A stretch of 41,851 nt of DNA from DASUPK01 sp036377415. GTDB taxonomy: Bacteria > Actinomycetota > Thermoleophilia > Solirubrobacterales > 70-9. Of this stretch, positions 16,135-24,585 are shown piece by piece. The notes under the pieces were generated by a model. It ran no database searches, was not told the origin of the DNA, and saw nothing but the letters and a program-made list of their open reading frames with translations. The stretch spans positions 1-41,851 of the forward strand of contig DASUYK010000056.1 in the NCBI GenBank assembly GCA_036377415.1, given 5' to 3'. Position 1 is the stretch's first letter, and every line of letters starts with the position of its first letter. The position numbers and the translations under genes are program-made.

Positions 16135-16314
16135 GAGGTTCCCTGCTGGCCGAGCGGCCGCGTAAAGCTCGACGGCGACGTGCTCGAGTTCGGCGCCGGC
16201 GAACTGGAGCGGGTGCCGGTCGCCAACCTGAGGAAGTCCGAGGCGAAGCCAAAGGCGGGCCGCCTCAGCCTGACGATCGAGCTGGTCGCAGCGGTTCAGT
16301 CCTCGATGACGTGA
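16132..16314 (+). CDS. 60-aa beta-rich protein coupled to acyl-CoA ligase
   Basis: 60 residues, MEVPCWPSGRVKLDGDVLEF and onward, with alternating strands (GELERVPVANLRKSEAK, GRLSLTIELVA) reminiscent of one half of a bacterial PH-like domain. Two signs say it is real: a perfect leaderless promoter, and a GTGA overlap of its stop with the ligase start. It could be a truncated domain, because the last strand runs into an uncharacteristic QSSMT tail. No function is recognised. Confidence 0.55.
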   Translation: MEVPCWPSGRVKLDGDVLEFGAGELERVPVANLRKSEAKPKAGRLSLTIELVAAVQSSMT

Positions 16315-17828
16315 GCGTGATCTACCGGAGCGCCCTGCCCGACATCGAGATCCCGGACGTCACCCTGACCGAGCACGTGATTGGCGGGGCGGCCGCGCGG
16401 GGCGATCGTCCGGCGTTCATCGACGGGCCGAGCGGGAGGGTGACGAGCTACGCGGAGGTGGCCGCGAGGGCGGACGCCGTCGCCGCCGCGCTTCAGGGCC
16501 GGGGGATCGAGCGGGGCGACGTCGTCGCGCTGGTCGGCCCGAACTCGGGGGAGTGGGGGATCGCCTACCACGCGATCCTGCGAGCCGGGGCGGTGGTGAC
16601 GCCGATCAACCCGCTCCTCACCGACGAGGAGGCCAGAAAGCAGATCACGGACTCCGGGGCGAAGCTGGTGATCGACGATCCGGTGGCGACGGTCGAGGCG
16701 GCGGAGTCGGGGGCGAAGCCGGCCGAGGTCCCCGTCGATCCTGGCGATCTCGCCGCGCTCCCCTACTCGAGTGGCACCACGGGCCTGATGAAGGGGGTGA
16801 TGCTCACCCATCGCAACCTGGTCGCGAACATCGAGCAGGCCTGGACCTCGATGCCGATCGCCGATGACGACACGCTGGTCGGCATTCTCCCCTTCTTCCA
16901 CAGCTACGGCCAGACCGTCGTCCTCAACCTCGGTCTCGCGAAGGGGGCGACGATCGTGACGATGCCCCGATTCGACCTCGACGGCCTGCTCGAGATCCTC
17001 GAGCGCCACCGGGTCACCTGGATCCACATCGCGCCGCCGGTGGTGCTCGCGTTCGCGACCGCGCCGCAGGTCGAGGGGCGCGACACCTCGGCGCTGAAGA
17101 TGGTGATCTCGGGCGCCGCGCCGCTCGACGAGTACCTGGCGGAACGCGCCGAGGAGCGGATTGGGGCGCCAATCCGCCAGGGCTATGGGATGACCGAGCT
17201 CAGCCCGGTCTCCCACAAGAGCCGCCTCGCCGACGTCGCCGAGACCCCGCCGGGCAGCGTCGGTCCGCTGATCCCCAACACCGAGGCGCGGCTCGTCGAT
17301 CCCGCCACCCTCGAGGACGTGCCCGAGGGGGAGGAGGGCGAGATCTGGATCCGCGGCCCGCAGGTGATGCGGGGCTACCTGAACAACCCTCGGGCGACCG
17401 AGGAGACGCTGATGGAAGACGGCTGGCTTCGCACCGGCGACATCGGGAGGGTCGACGAGCGCGGCTACTTCTACATCGTCGACCGGCTGAAGGAGCTGAT
17501 CAAGTACAAGGGCTACCAGGTGGCGCCGGCCGAGCTCGAGGCGGTGCTGGTCTCCCACCCGAAGGTGAGGGACGCGGGAGTGATCGGCTTGCCGATGGAG
17601 GACGGGGGAGAGGCGCCGAAGGCCTGCGTCGTCTGCGACGGAGACCTCGACACCGAAGAGCTGATCGCCTACGTTGCCGAGCGGGTCGCGCCGTACAAGA
17701 GGGTCCGCGAGATCGAGCGCGTGGCCGAGATCCCGAAGTCCGCCTCCGGCAAGATCCTTCGACGCCTGCTGCGTGAGGAGCACGGGCGCCGCGAGGGCGG
17801 CGGGCTGACGGGACGCGACCGAAGCTAG
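16311..17828 (+). CDS. Long-chain fatty acid/4-coumarate-type acyl-CoA ligase
   Basis: 505 residues. AMP-binding motif YSSGTTGLMKGVMLTH (152-167), A5-type QGYGMTELSP, A8 region GWLRTGDIGRVDERGYFYIVDRLKELIKYKGYQ and the catalytic Lys motif PKSASGKILRRLLR. All core motifs are intact, so it should adenylate a carboxylic acid and transfer it to CoA. The chain-length preference is unknown. GTG start 16311, translationally coupled to the 60-aa gene. Its stop overlaps the convergent cupin stop (CTAG). Confidence 0.93.
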   Translation: MSVIYRSALPDIEIPDVTLTEHVIGGAAARGDRPAFIDGPSGRVTSYAEVAARADAVAAALQGRGIERGDVVALVGPNSGEWGIAYHAILRAGAVVTPINPLLTDEEARKQITDSGAKLVIDDPVATVEAAESGAKPAEVPVDPGDLAALPYSSGTTGLMKGVMLTHRNLVANIEQAWTSMPIADDDTLVGILPFFHSYGQTVVLNLGLAKGATIVTMPRFDLDGLLEILERHRVTWIHIAPPVVLAFATAPQVEGRDTSALKMVISGAAPLDEYLAERAEERIGAPIRQGYGMTELSPVSHKSRLADVAETPPGSVGPLIPNTEARLVDPATLEDVPEGEEGEIWIRGPQVMRGYLNNPRATEETLMEDGWLRTGDIGRVDERGYFYIVDRLKELIKYKGYQVAPAELEAVLVSHPKVRDAGVIGLPMEDGGEAPKACVVCDGDLDTEELIAYVAERVAPYKRVREIERVAEIPKSASGKILRRLLREEHGRREGGGLTGRDRS

Positions 17829-18307
17829 TTCGGCGTCGAGGGCGGTGCGCCGTCCTTCAGGAGCGTCGCCAGGAAGATCACGATCTTGGTGGTGCCGTTG
17901 TTGGCGGCCCGGTGGACCGTTCCCGGCTGCTCGACGATCCACTGTCTGGACGCGATCTTGCCGGTCTGGCCGGCCTTGATCTTCCGGACGACGGTGGCAT
18001 TGTCGGCCGGGCCGTCCATCACGGTGACCGACCCGGACGTCACCGTGTACGTGAGATTCCCGGACTGGATGAAGGCGACTTGCGTCCCCTCGTGGTGGTG
18101 GAGGGCGATCTTCCCGCCGACCGGGATCGTCACCTTCGAGAGACCGAGGCTCCGCCCCGAGACGCCCCTCACCTTGCTGCTCTCGGCGAGTGGCAACCGA
18201 ACTGCGCTCGGCGCATCGCCCGCCTGGGCGATCACCCGGCCGACCAGGACGCCCGTCCCGAGCAGCCCGATCGCGGCCACGACGAACAACAGGTGGACCC
18301 GTCGCAT
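17825..18307 (-). CDS. Exported or membrane-anchored cupin
   Basis: 160 residues with an N-terminal hydrophobic helix (about 4-27, signal or anchor). A cupin barrel follows: IALHHHEGTQVAFIQSGNLTYTV carries the HxH..E metal motif 1 (HHHEGTQ), and QPGTVHRAANNGTTK carries the motif 2 His. It is probably a metal-binding cupin outside the membrane with an unknown substrate. A TAGGGT hexamer six bases before the ATG indicates a leaderless mRNA. Confidence 0.82.
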   Translation of the reverse strand: MRRVHLLFVVAAIGLLGTGVLVGRVIAQAGDAPSAVRLPLAESSKVRGVSGRSLGLSKVTIPVGGKIALHHHEGTQVAFIQSGNLTYTVTSGSVTVMDGPADNATVVRKIKAGQTGKIASRQWIVEQPGTVHRAANNGTTKIVIFLATLLKDGAPPSTPN

Positions 18308-18319
18308 CGGGCGACCCTA
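18308..18319 (-). promoter_or_regulatory. Leaderless promoter of cupin gene
   Basis: Minus-strand TAGGGT (18319-18314), six bases CGCCCG, then ATG at 18307. Confidence 0.55.
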
Positions 18320-18375
18320 TCGCGCCGGGGGGCCCGCGATTCTTCGCGACCATTCGCCCGCCGTGAGGCGCCCGG

Positions 18376-18390
18376 CACAATCATGGGGTG
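18376..18390 (+). promoter_or_regulatory. Leaderless promoter of antiporter gene
   Basis: CACAAT (18376-18381), six bases CATGGG, then GTG at 18388. An overlapping ATG two bases into the spacer is out of frame. Confidence 0.45.
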
Positions 18391-19974
18391 GAGGATCTCC
18401 AGATCGTCATCGCAGCGCTGTTCGTCTCGGCCGCCGGGCTGAACGCGCTCGCCAACTGGCTCCAGATCCCCTACCCGATCCCTCTGGTCCTCGGCGGCCT
18501 GGTTCTCGGCCTCCTGCCCGGGATGCCGGAGGTGGAGCTCGACCCCGACATGGTCCTGCTCCTCTTCCTGCCGCCCCTGCTCTACGCGGCGGCCTTCTTC
18601 TCGGACCTTCGCGCCCTGCGCGCGGACGCCCGGGCGATCTCGCTGAACGCGATCGGGCTGGTGCTGGTGACGATCGGGGTGGTCGCGGCGATCGCCCACG
18701 AGGCGATCGGGATGCCCTGGGCGATGGCGTTCGCTCTCGGCGCGATCGTCTCGCCGACCGACCCGGTCGCGGCGACCTCGATCCTCCGCCGCGTCGGCGC
18801 ACCCCGCCGGGCGGTCAACGTGCTCGAGGGCGAGAGCCTGGTGAACGACGCGACGGCGCTGGTCTCCTACAAGGTCGCGGTTGCGGCGGCCGTCGGCGGA
18901 ACGTTCTCGGCCGTCGATGCCGGGCTCGAGTTCGTCGGCGCGGCGGCGGGGGGAATCGCGATCGGGCTCGCGGTCGGGTACGTGGTCGCGGAGATCAGGC
19001 GGCGGCTCAGCGACCCGACCACCGAGATCACGATCTCGCTGTTCACCGCCTACGCAGCGTTCGTTCCCGCGGACGAGCTCGGTCTCTCCGGGGTGCTGGC
19101 GGCGGTGACGGCGGGCCTCTACCTGGGTTGGCGGGCGCCCGAGCTGATCACCCCGGAGACCCGGCTGATGGCCTACTCCGTCTGGGAGGTGCTGATCTTC
19201 CTCCTGAACGCGACCCTCTTCGTCCTGGTCGGCCTCCAGCTGCCGGTGATCGTCGACGGCCTCACCGGTTGGACCACGTGGGAGGTCGTCGGCTACGCGG
19301 CTCTGATCAGTGCGGTCGTGATCGGCGTCCGCTTCCTCTGGGGGTTCACGACCCCGTACCTGATCCGCGCGATCGACCGGCGTCCCTCTCAGCGCGAGCG
19401 GCGGACGGGACCGGCGCTCCGGGTGATGATCGCCTGGTCGGGGATGCGGGGCGCGGTCTCGCTCGCCGCGGCGCTCGCCCTCCCGTTCGAGACCGACGCC
19501 GGCGCGGCGCTCCCCGACCGCGACCTGATCCTGTTCATCACCTTCGCCCTGATCCTGGTGACGGTGGTGGGGGAGGGACTGACGCTGCCCTGGCTGATCC
19601 GCCGGCTCGGACTGGTGGAGGACGGCTCCGAGGAGGCAGGGGAGGAGCTCAAGGCCCGGCTCGTGATCGCCCGAGCGGCGCTAGACCGGGTCGAGGAGCT
19701 GGAGGGCGAGGACTGGACGCAGGACGGGACGATCGACCGGGTCCGGCAGCTCTACCGGTACCGCCAGCGGCGCTTCAAGGCCCGGGCCGGGAAGGTCGTG
19801 GACGACGACGGGATCGAGGAGCGCTCACTCGCCTACCAGCGGATGATGCACGAGATCTATGCAGCCCAGCGCGACGCCCTCGTCCGGCTTCGCAACGAGC
19901 ACGAGATCAGCGCCGAGGTGATGCGCCGAGTCGAGCGCGAGCTCGATCTCGAGGAGTCCCGACTCGAGGTCTAG
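18388..19974 (+). CDS. Na+/H+ antiporter (CPA1/NhaP family)
   Basis: 528 residues with about 12 membrane helices. Ion-site motifs are ALGAIVSPTDPVAATSIL (TDP unwound helix) and EGESLVNDATALV (the ND motif of electroneutral CPA1). WSGMRGAVSLAAALALP is typical of bacterial NhaP and SOS1-like transporters. A charged cytoplasmic tail of about 120 residues after the last helix may be regulatory. It exchanges Na+ (or K+) for H+ in pH and salt homeostasis. Confidence 0.92.
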   Translation: MEDLQIVIAALFVSAAGLNALANWLQIPYPIPLVLGGLVLGLLPGMPEVELDPDMVLLLFLPPLLYAAAFFSDLRALRADARAISLNAIGLVLVTIGVVAAIAHEAIGMPWAMAFALGAIVSPTDPVAATSILRRVGAPRRAVNVLEGESLVNDATALVSYKVAVAAAVGGTFSAVDAGLEFVGAAAGGIAIGLAVGYVVAEIRRRLSDPTTEITISLFTAYAAFVPADELGLSGVLAAVTAGLYLGWRAPELITPETRLMAYSVWEVLIFLLNATLFVLVGLQLPVIVDGLTGWTTWEVVGYAALISAVVIGVRFLWGFTTPYLIRAIDRRPSQRERRTGPALRVMIAWSGMRGAVSLAAALALPFETDAGAALPDRDLILFITFALILVTVVGEGLTLPWLIRRLGLVEDGSEEAGEELKARLVIARAALDRVEELEGEDWTQDGTIDRVRQLYRYRQRRFKARAGKVVDDDGIEERSLAYQRMMHEIYAAQRDALVRLRNEHEISAEVMRRVERELDLEESRLEV

Positions 19975-21038
19975 TCGCCGGGCGAGAGCACGTGGCCGAC
20001 CGCGGGATCTGACCTGCCGTCGAGGACCTCCCGGTAGACCCGCTCGATCTCCTCCGGGCCGCTCCCCCGCTCGACCGTGAGCCAGCCCTCGGTCCACTCG
20101 ACGTAGGGCCGCCAGTCGGCCGCGACCCGCTCGTTCAGCGCCTCGCCACCCCAGTCGGAGACACGCTTCGTGATCCAGGTCGGCGCGAAGAAGAACTCCG
20201 GCTTCGGCCCCGCGAGCTCCGCGCCCCCGCCGAGCTCGTCGCGATGGGTGACGCCCACCGCGGCGCTGTGCTTCAGTTCGTCGCCGAAGTGTCCGTGGAC
20301 GGCGCTACTCACCTTGGCGTCGCCCGCCATGTCGACGTAAACGGCAGGTTCACGCTCGAGGGACTCGATCCCCTCGTAGGTCACGACCCGGTCGTAGCAG
20401 CCCAGCCCCTCGACGAACTCGGCGTTCCGCGGCGAGGTGAGCCCGATCACCTCGATCCCCTTGCGCTTCGACAGCGGATATGCGAGCGCGGAAGAGGTCC
20501 GGCTCGAGGCGCTCGAGAGGATCGCGATCCCGGCGCCGAAGAACTCGGAGTCCGCGAGGAAGTCGTCGATCAGCCAGGAGGTGTAGTAGAGCGGCCAGAG
20601 CAGGATCTGCCGGCCCTCGTGGCGCTCCTCGTAGATCGGGTCGGTGTCGGTCCGGCGGTAGCCCTGGTAGGCCGAGGGGAGCGACGCCCGCCGGGGAGCG
20701 GCGTCGACGAACCCCTGCCGGTCCACGCGACTGGGTTTGACGACCAGGTGATCCGCCGGTGGCAGGTAGCCGTAGAAGCGCTGCCCCTCCTCGACCCCCT
20801 CGCAGGCGGAGGCGGCGACCGTCGCGAACCCCCAGACGGGGATCCGCCCCCAGCCGTCCTCGGCCGGGAAGAACTCCCAGTAGCGCATCGCGTCGCCCAT
20901 CACCGCGTAGGTGATGTTGTTGGTGGTGATCCCGAAGCGGTCGATTCCGAGCAGCGCCTCGCCGGCCTCGAGCTCGGGGGGCTCGGAGTCCTCGAACCGG
21001 ACCTGGTGGATGTCGTCTCGCCTGACCTGGAAGTCGAT
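19971..21038 (-). CDS. DUF2855 family protein with apparent ATC start
   Basis: 355 residues if translation starts at the ATC at 21038, about the usual length of the family. The N-terminus then reads (M)DFQVRRDDIHQVRFED, and later DRFGITTNNITYAVMGDAMRYW, both hallmark DUF2855 segments; family members begin M-DFxVRRxD from memory. The first ATG/GTG (20903) would cut off 45 conserved residues. ATC stands exactly six bases after TAGGCT on the minus strand, where other leaderless genes here have ATG/GTG. Rossmann-like segments (VIGLTSPRNAEFVEGLG) suggest a dehydrogenase-like fold of unknown activity. Its stop overlaps the antiporter stop (CTAG). Confidence 0.85.
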   Translation of the reverse strand: MDFQVRRDDIHQVRFEDSEPPELEAGEALLGIDRFGITTNNITYAVMGDAMRYWEFFPAEDGWGRIPVWGFATVAASACEGVEEGQRFYGYLPPADHLVVKPSRVDRQGFVDAAPRRASLPSAYQGYRRTDTDPIYEERHEGRQILLWPLYYTSWLIDDFLADSEFFGAGIAILSSASSRTSSALAYPLSKRKGIEVIGLTSPRNAEFVEGLGCYDRVVTYEGIESLEREPAVYVDMAGDAKVSSAVHGHFGDELKHSAAVGVTHRDELGGGAELAGPKPEFFFAPTWITKRVSDWGGEALNERVAADWRPYVEWTEGWLTVERGSGPEEIERVYREVLDGRSDPAVGHVLSPGD

Positions 21039-21050
21039 CGCGACAGCCTA
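21039..21050 (-). promoter_or_regulatory. Leaderless promoter of DUF2855 gene (ATC at +1 position)
   Basis: Minus-strand TAGGCT (21050-21045), six bases GTCGCG, then ATC at 21038. Confidence 0.55.
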
Positions 21051-21102
21051 TGCGCCGATGCCCCCCGGAAAACCCGTAGAGAGGGAGAGTGTGTGTGCTC
21101 TC

Positions 21103-23244
21103 CTACCGAATGAAGAGCATCTCCGAGTACTTCGGCAGCGGCCAGAGGTCGTCCGGGACCACCTTCTCCAGCTTGTCCGCGGCCTCGCGGACCTTCGCGA
21201 GCGCCGCGAGCTGCTTGTCGCGGGAGTGGATCGCCAGATCCATTCCCTCGACGCCTTCGGGGTACTGGTTCGCCGCGTCGAGCTCCTTGATCGCCGCGAC
21301 CAGCTCGTCGACCAGCGGCGTCGCCTCCTCGGTGACCGCTCCGATCCCGGCGTCGTCGCCGAGCGCCAGGTAGCGCAGGGCGGCCGGCAGGATCATCGTC
21401 CGCGCGATCGAGTCCGCGGTCTCGGCCTCGATGTTGCCCTTGATCACGTACTGCTCGAGCCAGACCTCATAGCGCGACTCGAGCTCGCGCTCGCTCAGAA
21501 CCTTGTACCTGCTCATCATCCCGACCGTCGGCGCGGCGAGGATCTCGGGCAGGGCGTCGGGGGTGGTACGGAGGTTCTTCAGGCCCCGCCCCTCTGCCTC
21601 CTCGTGCCAGGCCTCGTCGTAGTTGTCGCCGTCGAAGATGATCTGCTTGTTGGCCAGGTAGGAGTCCCTCACCACCTCGGTCACCGCCGTGGGCAGGTCA
21701 TCGGTGCCCTTCGCCTCGAGCTTGTCGGAGAGCTCGTCGATCGCCTCGGCGACGATCGTGTTCAGGACCGTGTTCGGAAAAGCGAGCGATTGACTCGAAC
21801 CGACCGTGCGGAACTCGAACTTGTTGCCGGTGAAGGCGAATGGCGAGGTCCGGTTGCGGTCGCCTCCATGCATCGGCAGCGGCGGCAGCACCTCGGCCCC
21901 CAGCTCGAGGAACGAGCCCGGCGTGTGGGGGTCGCCCTCACCCGAGGAGATCGCCTCGAAGACCTTCGTCAGCTCTGCGCCGAGGAAGATCGAAATGATC
22001 GCCGGCGGCGCCTCGTTGGCACCGAGGCGATGGTCCTGGCCGATGCTCGCGACCGATGCCCGGAGCAGGCCCTGGTGCTTGTTGACAGCTTGGATCACAG
22101 CCGCGCAGAAGAACAGGAAGTTGATGTTCTCGTGCGGCGTGTCGCCCGGGTCGAGCAGATTCACCCCGCTGTCCGTCCCCATCGACCAGTTGTTGTGCTT
22201 GCCCGAGCCGTTCACGCCGGCGAACGGCTTCTCATGCAGCAGGCAGACCAGGCCGTACTTGCGCGCGACCCGCTGCATCACCTGCATCGTCAGCTGCTGG
22301 TGATCGGAGCCGACGTTCGAGTTCTCGAATACGGGCGCGATCTCGTGCTGCGCCGGGGCGACCTCGTTGTGGCGGGTCTTGATCGGGACCCCGAGTTTCG
22401 CGAGCTCGTTCTCGAACTCCATGATGCAGGCAAGGACGCGCTCGGGGATCACGCCGAAGTAGTGATCGTCGAGCTCGTGGCCCTTTGCCGGCCTCGCGCC
22501 GAACAGGGTGCGGCCGGTGGTGACGAGGTCGGGACGGGCGTAGAAGTAGTTCTCGTCGATCAGGAAGTACTCCTGCTCGGGCCCGACGGTGGTGAAGACC
22601 CGGTTGGCGTCGTCGTCGCCAAGCAGCTTCAGCGCCCGGATCGCCGACCCAGACAGCGCGTCCATCGAGCGCAGCAGCGGCGTCTTCGCGTCGAGCGCCT
22701 CGCCGGTCCAGGAGACGAACGCCGTCGGAATGCAGAGCAGGGCGCCGTTCGGGTTCTCGAGGATGAACGCCGGGCTGGTCGGATCCCAGGCGGTGTAGCC
22801 GCGCGCCTCGAACGTCTCGCGGACGCCGCCGGTCGGGAACGAGGACGCGTCAGGCTCACCCTGGATCAGCTCCTTGCCGGAGAACCCCGCGAGCCACTTC
22901 CCCTCCTTGTTCGGCTCGAAGAAGGAGTCGTGCTTCTCGGCGGTGAGGCCGGTGAGGGGCTGGAAGACATGGGTGAAGTGGGTCGCGCCTCGCGCGAGCG
23001 CCCACTCCTTCATCGCCTCGGCGACCGCATCCGCCAGCGAGATGTCGAGCGCCTCGCCGTGCTCGAGCGTCCGCTGCAGCTTCTCGAAGACGTCCTTCGG
23101 CAGGACCTCCTTCTGGACTGCCGGCGTGAAGACGTCGGTGCCGAAGGGGTTGTTCTTCGCGTCGGTCAGATCGACCGTTCCCAGGGCCTCCCCGTTCGGG
23201 CTCCAGGTGGCGGCGGCTACGTTCTGCGCACGGGTCTTGATCAT
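21103..23244 (-). CDS. glnN: Glutamine synthetase type III
   Basis: 713 residues, the size of GSIII rather than GSI (about 470) or GSII. Typical GSIII segments include FVSWTGEALDAKTPLLRSMDAL, GPEQEYFLIDENYFYARPDL, KTRHNEVAPAQHEIAPVFEN and VNGSGKHNNWSMGTDSGVNL. The catalytic glutamates and the NNWS loop are intact. It makes glutamine from glutamate, ammonia and ATP. The start ATG 23244 (MIKTRAQNVAAATW) has GAGGAGG upstream; a longer in-frame extension has no family similarity. Confidence 0.93.
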   Translation of the reverse strand: MIKTRAQNVAAATWSPNGEALGTVDLTDAKNNPFGTDVFTPAVQKEVLPKDVFEKLQRTLEHGEALDISLADAVAEAMKEWALARGATHFTHVFQPLTGLTAEKHDSFFEPNKEGKWLAGFSGKELIQGEPDASSFPTGGVRETFEARGYTAWDPTSPAFILENPNGALLCIPTAFVSWTGEALDAKTPLLRSMDALSGSAIRALKLLGDDDANRVFTTVGPEQEYFLIDENYFYARPDLVTTGRTLFGARPAKGHELDDHYFGVIPERVLACIMEFENELAKLGVPIKTRHNEVAPAQHEIAPVFENSNVGSDHQQLTMQVMQRVARKYGLVCLLHEKPFAGVNGSGKHNNWSMGTDSGVNLLDPGDTPHENINFLFFCAAVIQAVNKHQGLLRASVASIGQDHRLGANEAPPAIISIFLGAELTKVFEAISSGEGDPHTPGSFLELGAEVLPPLPMHGGDRNRTSPFAFTGNKFEFRTVGSSQSLAFPNTVLNTIVAEAIDELSDKLEAKGTDDLPTAVTEVVRDSYLANKQIIFDGDNYDEAWHEEAEGRGLKNLRTTPDALPEILAAPTVGMMSRYKVLSERELESRYEVWLEQYVIKGNIEAETADSIARTMILPAALRYLALGDDAGIGAVTEEATPLVDELVAAIKELDAANQYPEGVEGMDLAIHSRDKQLAALAKVREAADKLEKVVPDDLWPLPKYSEMLFIR

Positions 23245-23266
23245 CGTCGGGGCTGCCTCCTCACAG

Positions 23267-23326
23267 GCCGAGCGCGCCCAGGGGCGCGCCCAAAGGTTGA
23301 ACACACGAAACGAACTGAGGAGATTA
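23267..23326 (-). promoter_or_regulatory. Putative glutamine synthetase promoter and leader hairpin
   Basis: On the minus strand TAATCT (23326-23321) is a TANNNT-type -10. The roughly 70-nt leader then contains an inverted repeat GCGCGCC-CAGG-GGCGCGC near 23270-23288, before GAGGAGG and the ATG. I cannot assign it to a known riboswitch. Confidence 0.35.
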
Positions 23327-23439
23327 GACCGAGACGCCCGAACGCGCCTTTGTCCGGCCGTACAAAAACCGGCGGGGGCGATTCGCCACCGGGTAGAGCA
23401 CGTTAGGCTGGCCGCTCCTGGCACGAACGGAGGCCCGAA

Positions 23440-23610
23440 GTGCACAGACGCGACCGTCTGAACCTCGCCCTCGCCCTGATGACGATCGCGATCGTCATCA
23501 ATCTGATCATCCTGTTCACCGGGGACACCTCGCCGGGCTGGCCGATCGCCGCAGTGATCTTCCTGGGGGCGTCCGGCGCGGCGCTGATCGCCCAGCGGCG
23601 CGAGCCGTAG
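23440..23610 (+). CDS. 56-aa two-helix membrane protein
   Basis: GTG start with GGAGG seven bases upstream and a TAGGCT-type -10 at 23404-23409. The protein begins MHRRDRLNLALALMTIAIVI; helix 1 is about residues 8-27 and helix 2 about 34-52, ending AQRREP. It fits a small integral membrane protein with both ends cytoplasmic. No family is recognised. It lies between the divergent glutamine synthetase gene and the convergent VOC dioxygenase. Confidence 0.65.
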   Translation: MHRRDRLNLALALMTIAIVINLIILFTGDTSPGWPIAAVIFLGASGAALIAQRREP

Positions 23611-23620
23611 CTGCCCGCGG

Positions 23621-24484
23621 TCAGCCGGCGGCGGTGAGGGCGACGCCGTTGCCCGAGGGGTCGGTGACCAGAACGCGGTCGTCCTCGCGGCGGGGCTCGA
23701 ATCCGGCCTCGCGAAGCCTGTCCTCCTCGGCGGCGAGCTGTGCCATTCCCGGCAGGCTGACCTCGAAGTACTCCAGTCCGCGACTGCCGGAGGGCGGGGG
23801 AGGGGCGCCCTCGCCCGCCCACGTGTTGAGCCCGACGTGGTGGTGGTATCCGCCCGCGGAGACGAACAGGGCTCCCGGGTAGCCCCGGACGGTGATGTCG
23901 AAGCCGAGCGCGCCGGAATAGAAGGCCTCGGCCGCGGTCAGGTCGGCGACGTTCAGGTGGACGTGTCCGATCCGGGTCCCCGCCAGCATCCCCCTGTCGG
24001 GCTCCTCCTTGCGCAGCTCGCGCAGGACCCCGTCGAGGTCGAGCGGCTCCGTGCTCATCTCGATCGCGCCGTCGCGGATCGGCCACTGATCGCGGGGCCG
24101 GTCGCGGTAGATCTCGATCCCGTTCCCCTCCGGATCGCTCAGGTAGAGCGCCTCGCTCACCAGATGGTCGGATGCCCCGCTGAGCCGCCAGCCCGACTCC
24201 ACCACCCGGTGGAGCGCCGCCGCCAGGTCGCCGCGGCTCGGGACCAGGATCGCAAGGTGGAAGAGGCCGGTGCTGTTGCGGGGGCGCTCGGGGGCGGACG
24301 GATCGCCGACGAGCTCCACCAGCGTCGCACCGTTCACGCCCAGCCGGGCCCGGCCCTCGGTCGAATCGAGGACCGCGAGCCCGATCGCATCCTCATAGAA
24401 CCGCCGGATTCGGTCGAGGTCGGCCACCCTCAGCCGGACGGCTCCGATCGACGTTCCTGGATCGATGGAGCCGTTCGCGCTCAT
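23621..24484 (-). CDS. Two-domain VOC (catechol-2,3-dioxygenase-like) protein
   Basis: 287 residues with two tandem VOC modules. Module 1 (about 12-130) has GLFHLAILVPSRGDLAAAL and DPEGNGIEIYRD. Module 2 (about 165-287) has IGHVHLNVADLTAAEAFY, GYHHHVGLNTWAGEGAP and a terminal DPSGNGVALT. The architecture matches CatE/YfiE-type extradiol dioxygenases. In module 2 the last ligand position reads GNGVALT instead of GNGIEL, so the iron-binding glutamate may be missing or supplied elsewhere. A TATCGT -10 lies eight bases before the ATG. Confidence 0.85.
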   Translation of the reverse strand: MSANGSIDPGTSIGAVRLRVADLDRIRRFYEDAIGLAVLDSTEGRARLGVNGATLVELVGDPSAPERPRNSTGLFHLAILVPSRGDLAAALHRVVESGWRLSGASDHLVSEALYLSDPEGNGIEIYRDRPRDQWPIRDGAIEMSTEPLDLDGVLRELRKEEPDRGMLAGTRIGHVHLNVADLTAAEAFYSGALGFDITVRGYPGALFVSAGGYHHHVGLNTWAGEGAPPPPSGSRGLEYFEVSLPGMAQLAAEEDRLREAGFEPRREDDRVLVTDPSGNGVALTAAG

Positions 24485-24585
24485 CTCGCGGGACGATAGC
24501 CGTCGAGATGAACGCGAATGGGATCGAGAGGACGAAGAAGTGAGCGGGTTCTCGAAGTAGTCGCCGAGCAGCGTCCGGCCGGCCG

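Noticed and set aside
15696..16310. Long N-terminal extension of the acyl-CoA ligase frame
   Set aside because: Overlaps the FAD oxidoreductase in another frame, is Arg/Gly-rich shadow sequence, and the family N-terminus begins at the GTG 16311.
23290..23312. GlnR-like site (GAAC..GAAAC) upstream of glutamine synthetase
   Set aside because: Spacing between half sites does not fit the known GTnAC-n6-GaAAC pattern.
23356..23368. 13-mer GGCCGTACAAAAA shared with 35565-35577
   Set aside because: Both copies lie beside terminator-like stems, so the A/T tract is explained by that. Two copies in a GC-rich window are weak evidence for a repeat family.
24485..24585. Possible relic of a membrane protein on the minus strand (LGDYFENPLT, FVLSIPFAFIS in different frames)
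   Set aside because: Needs a frameshift and is too short to identify.
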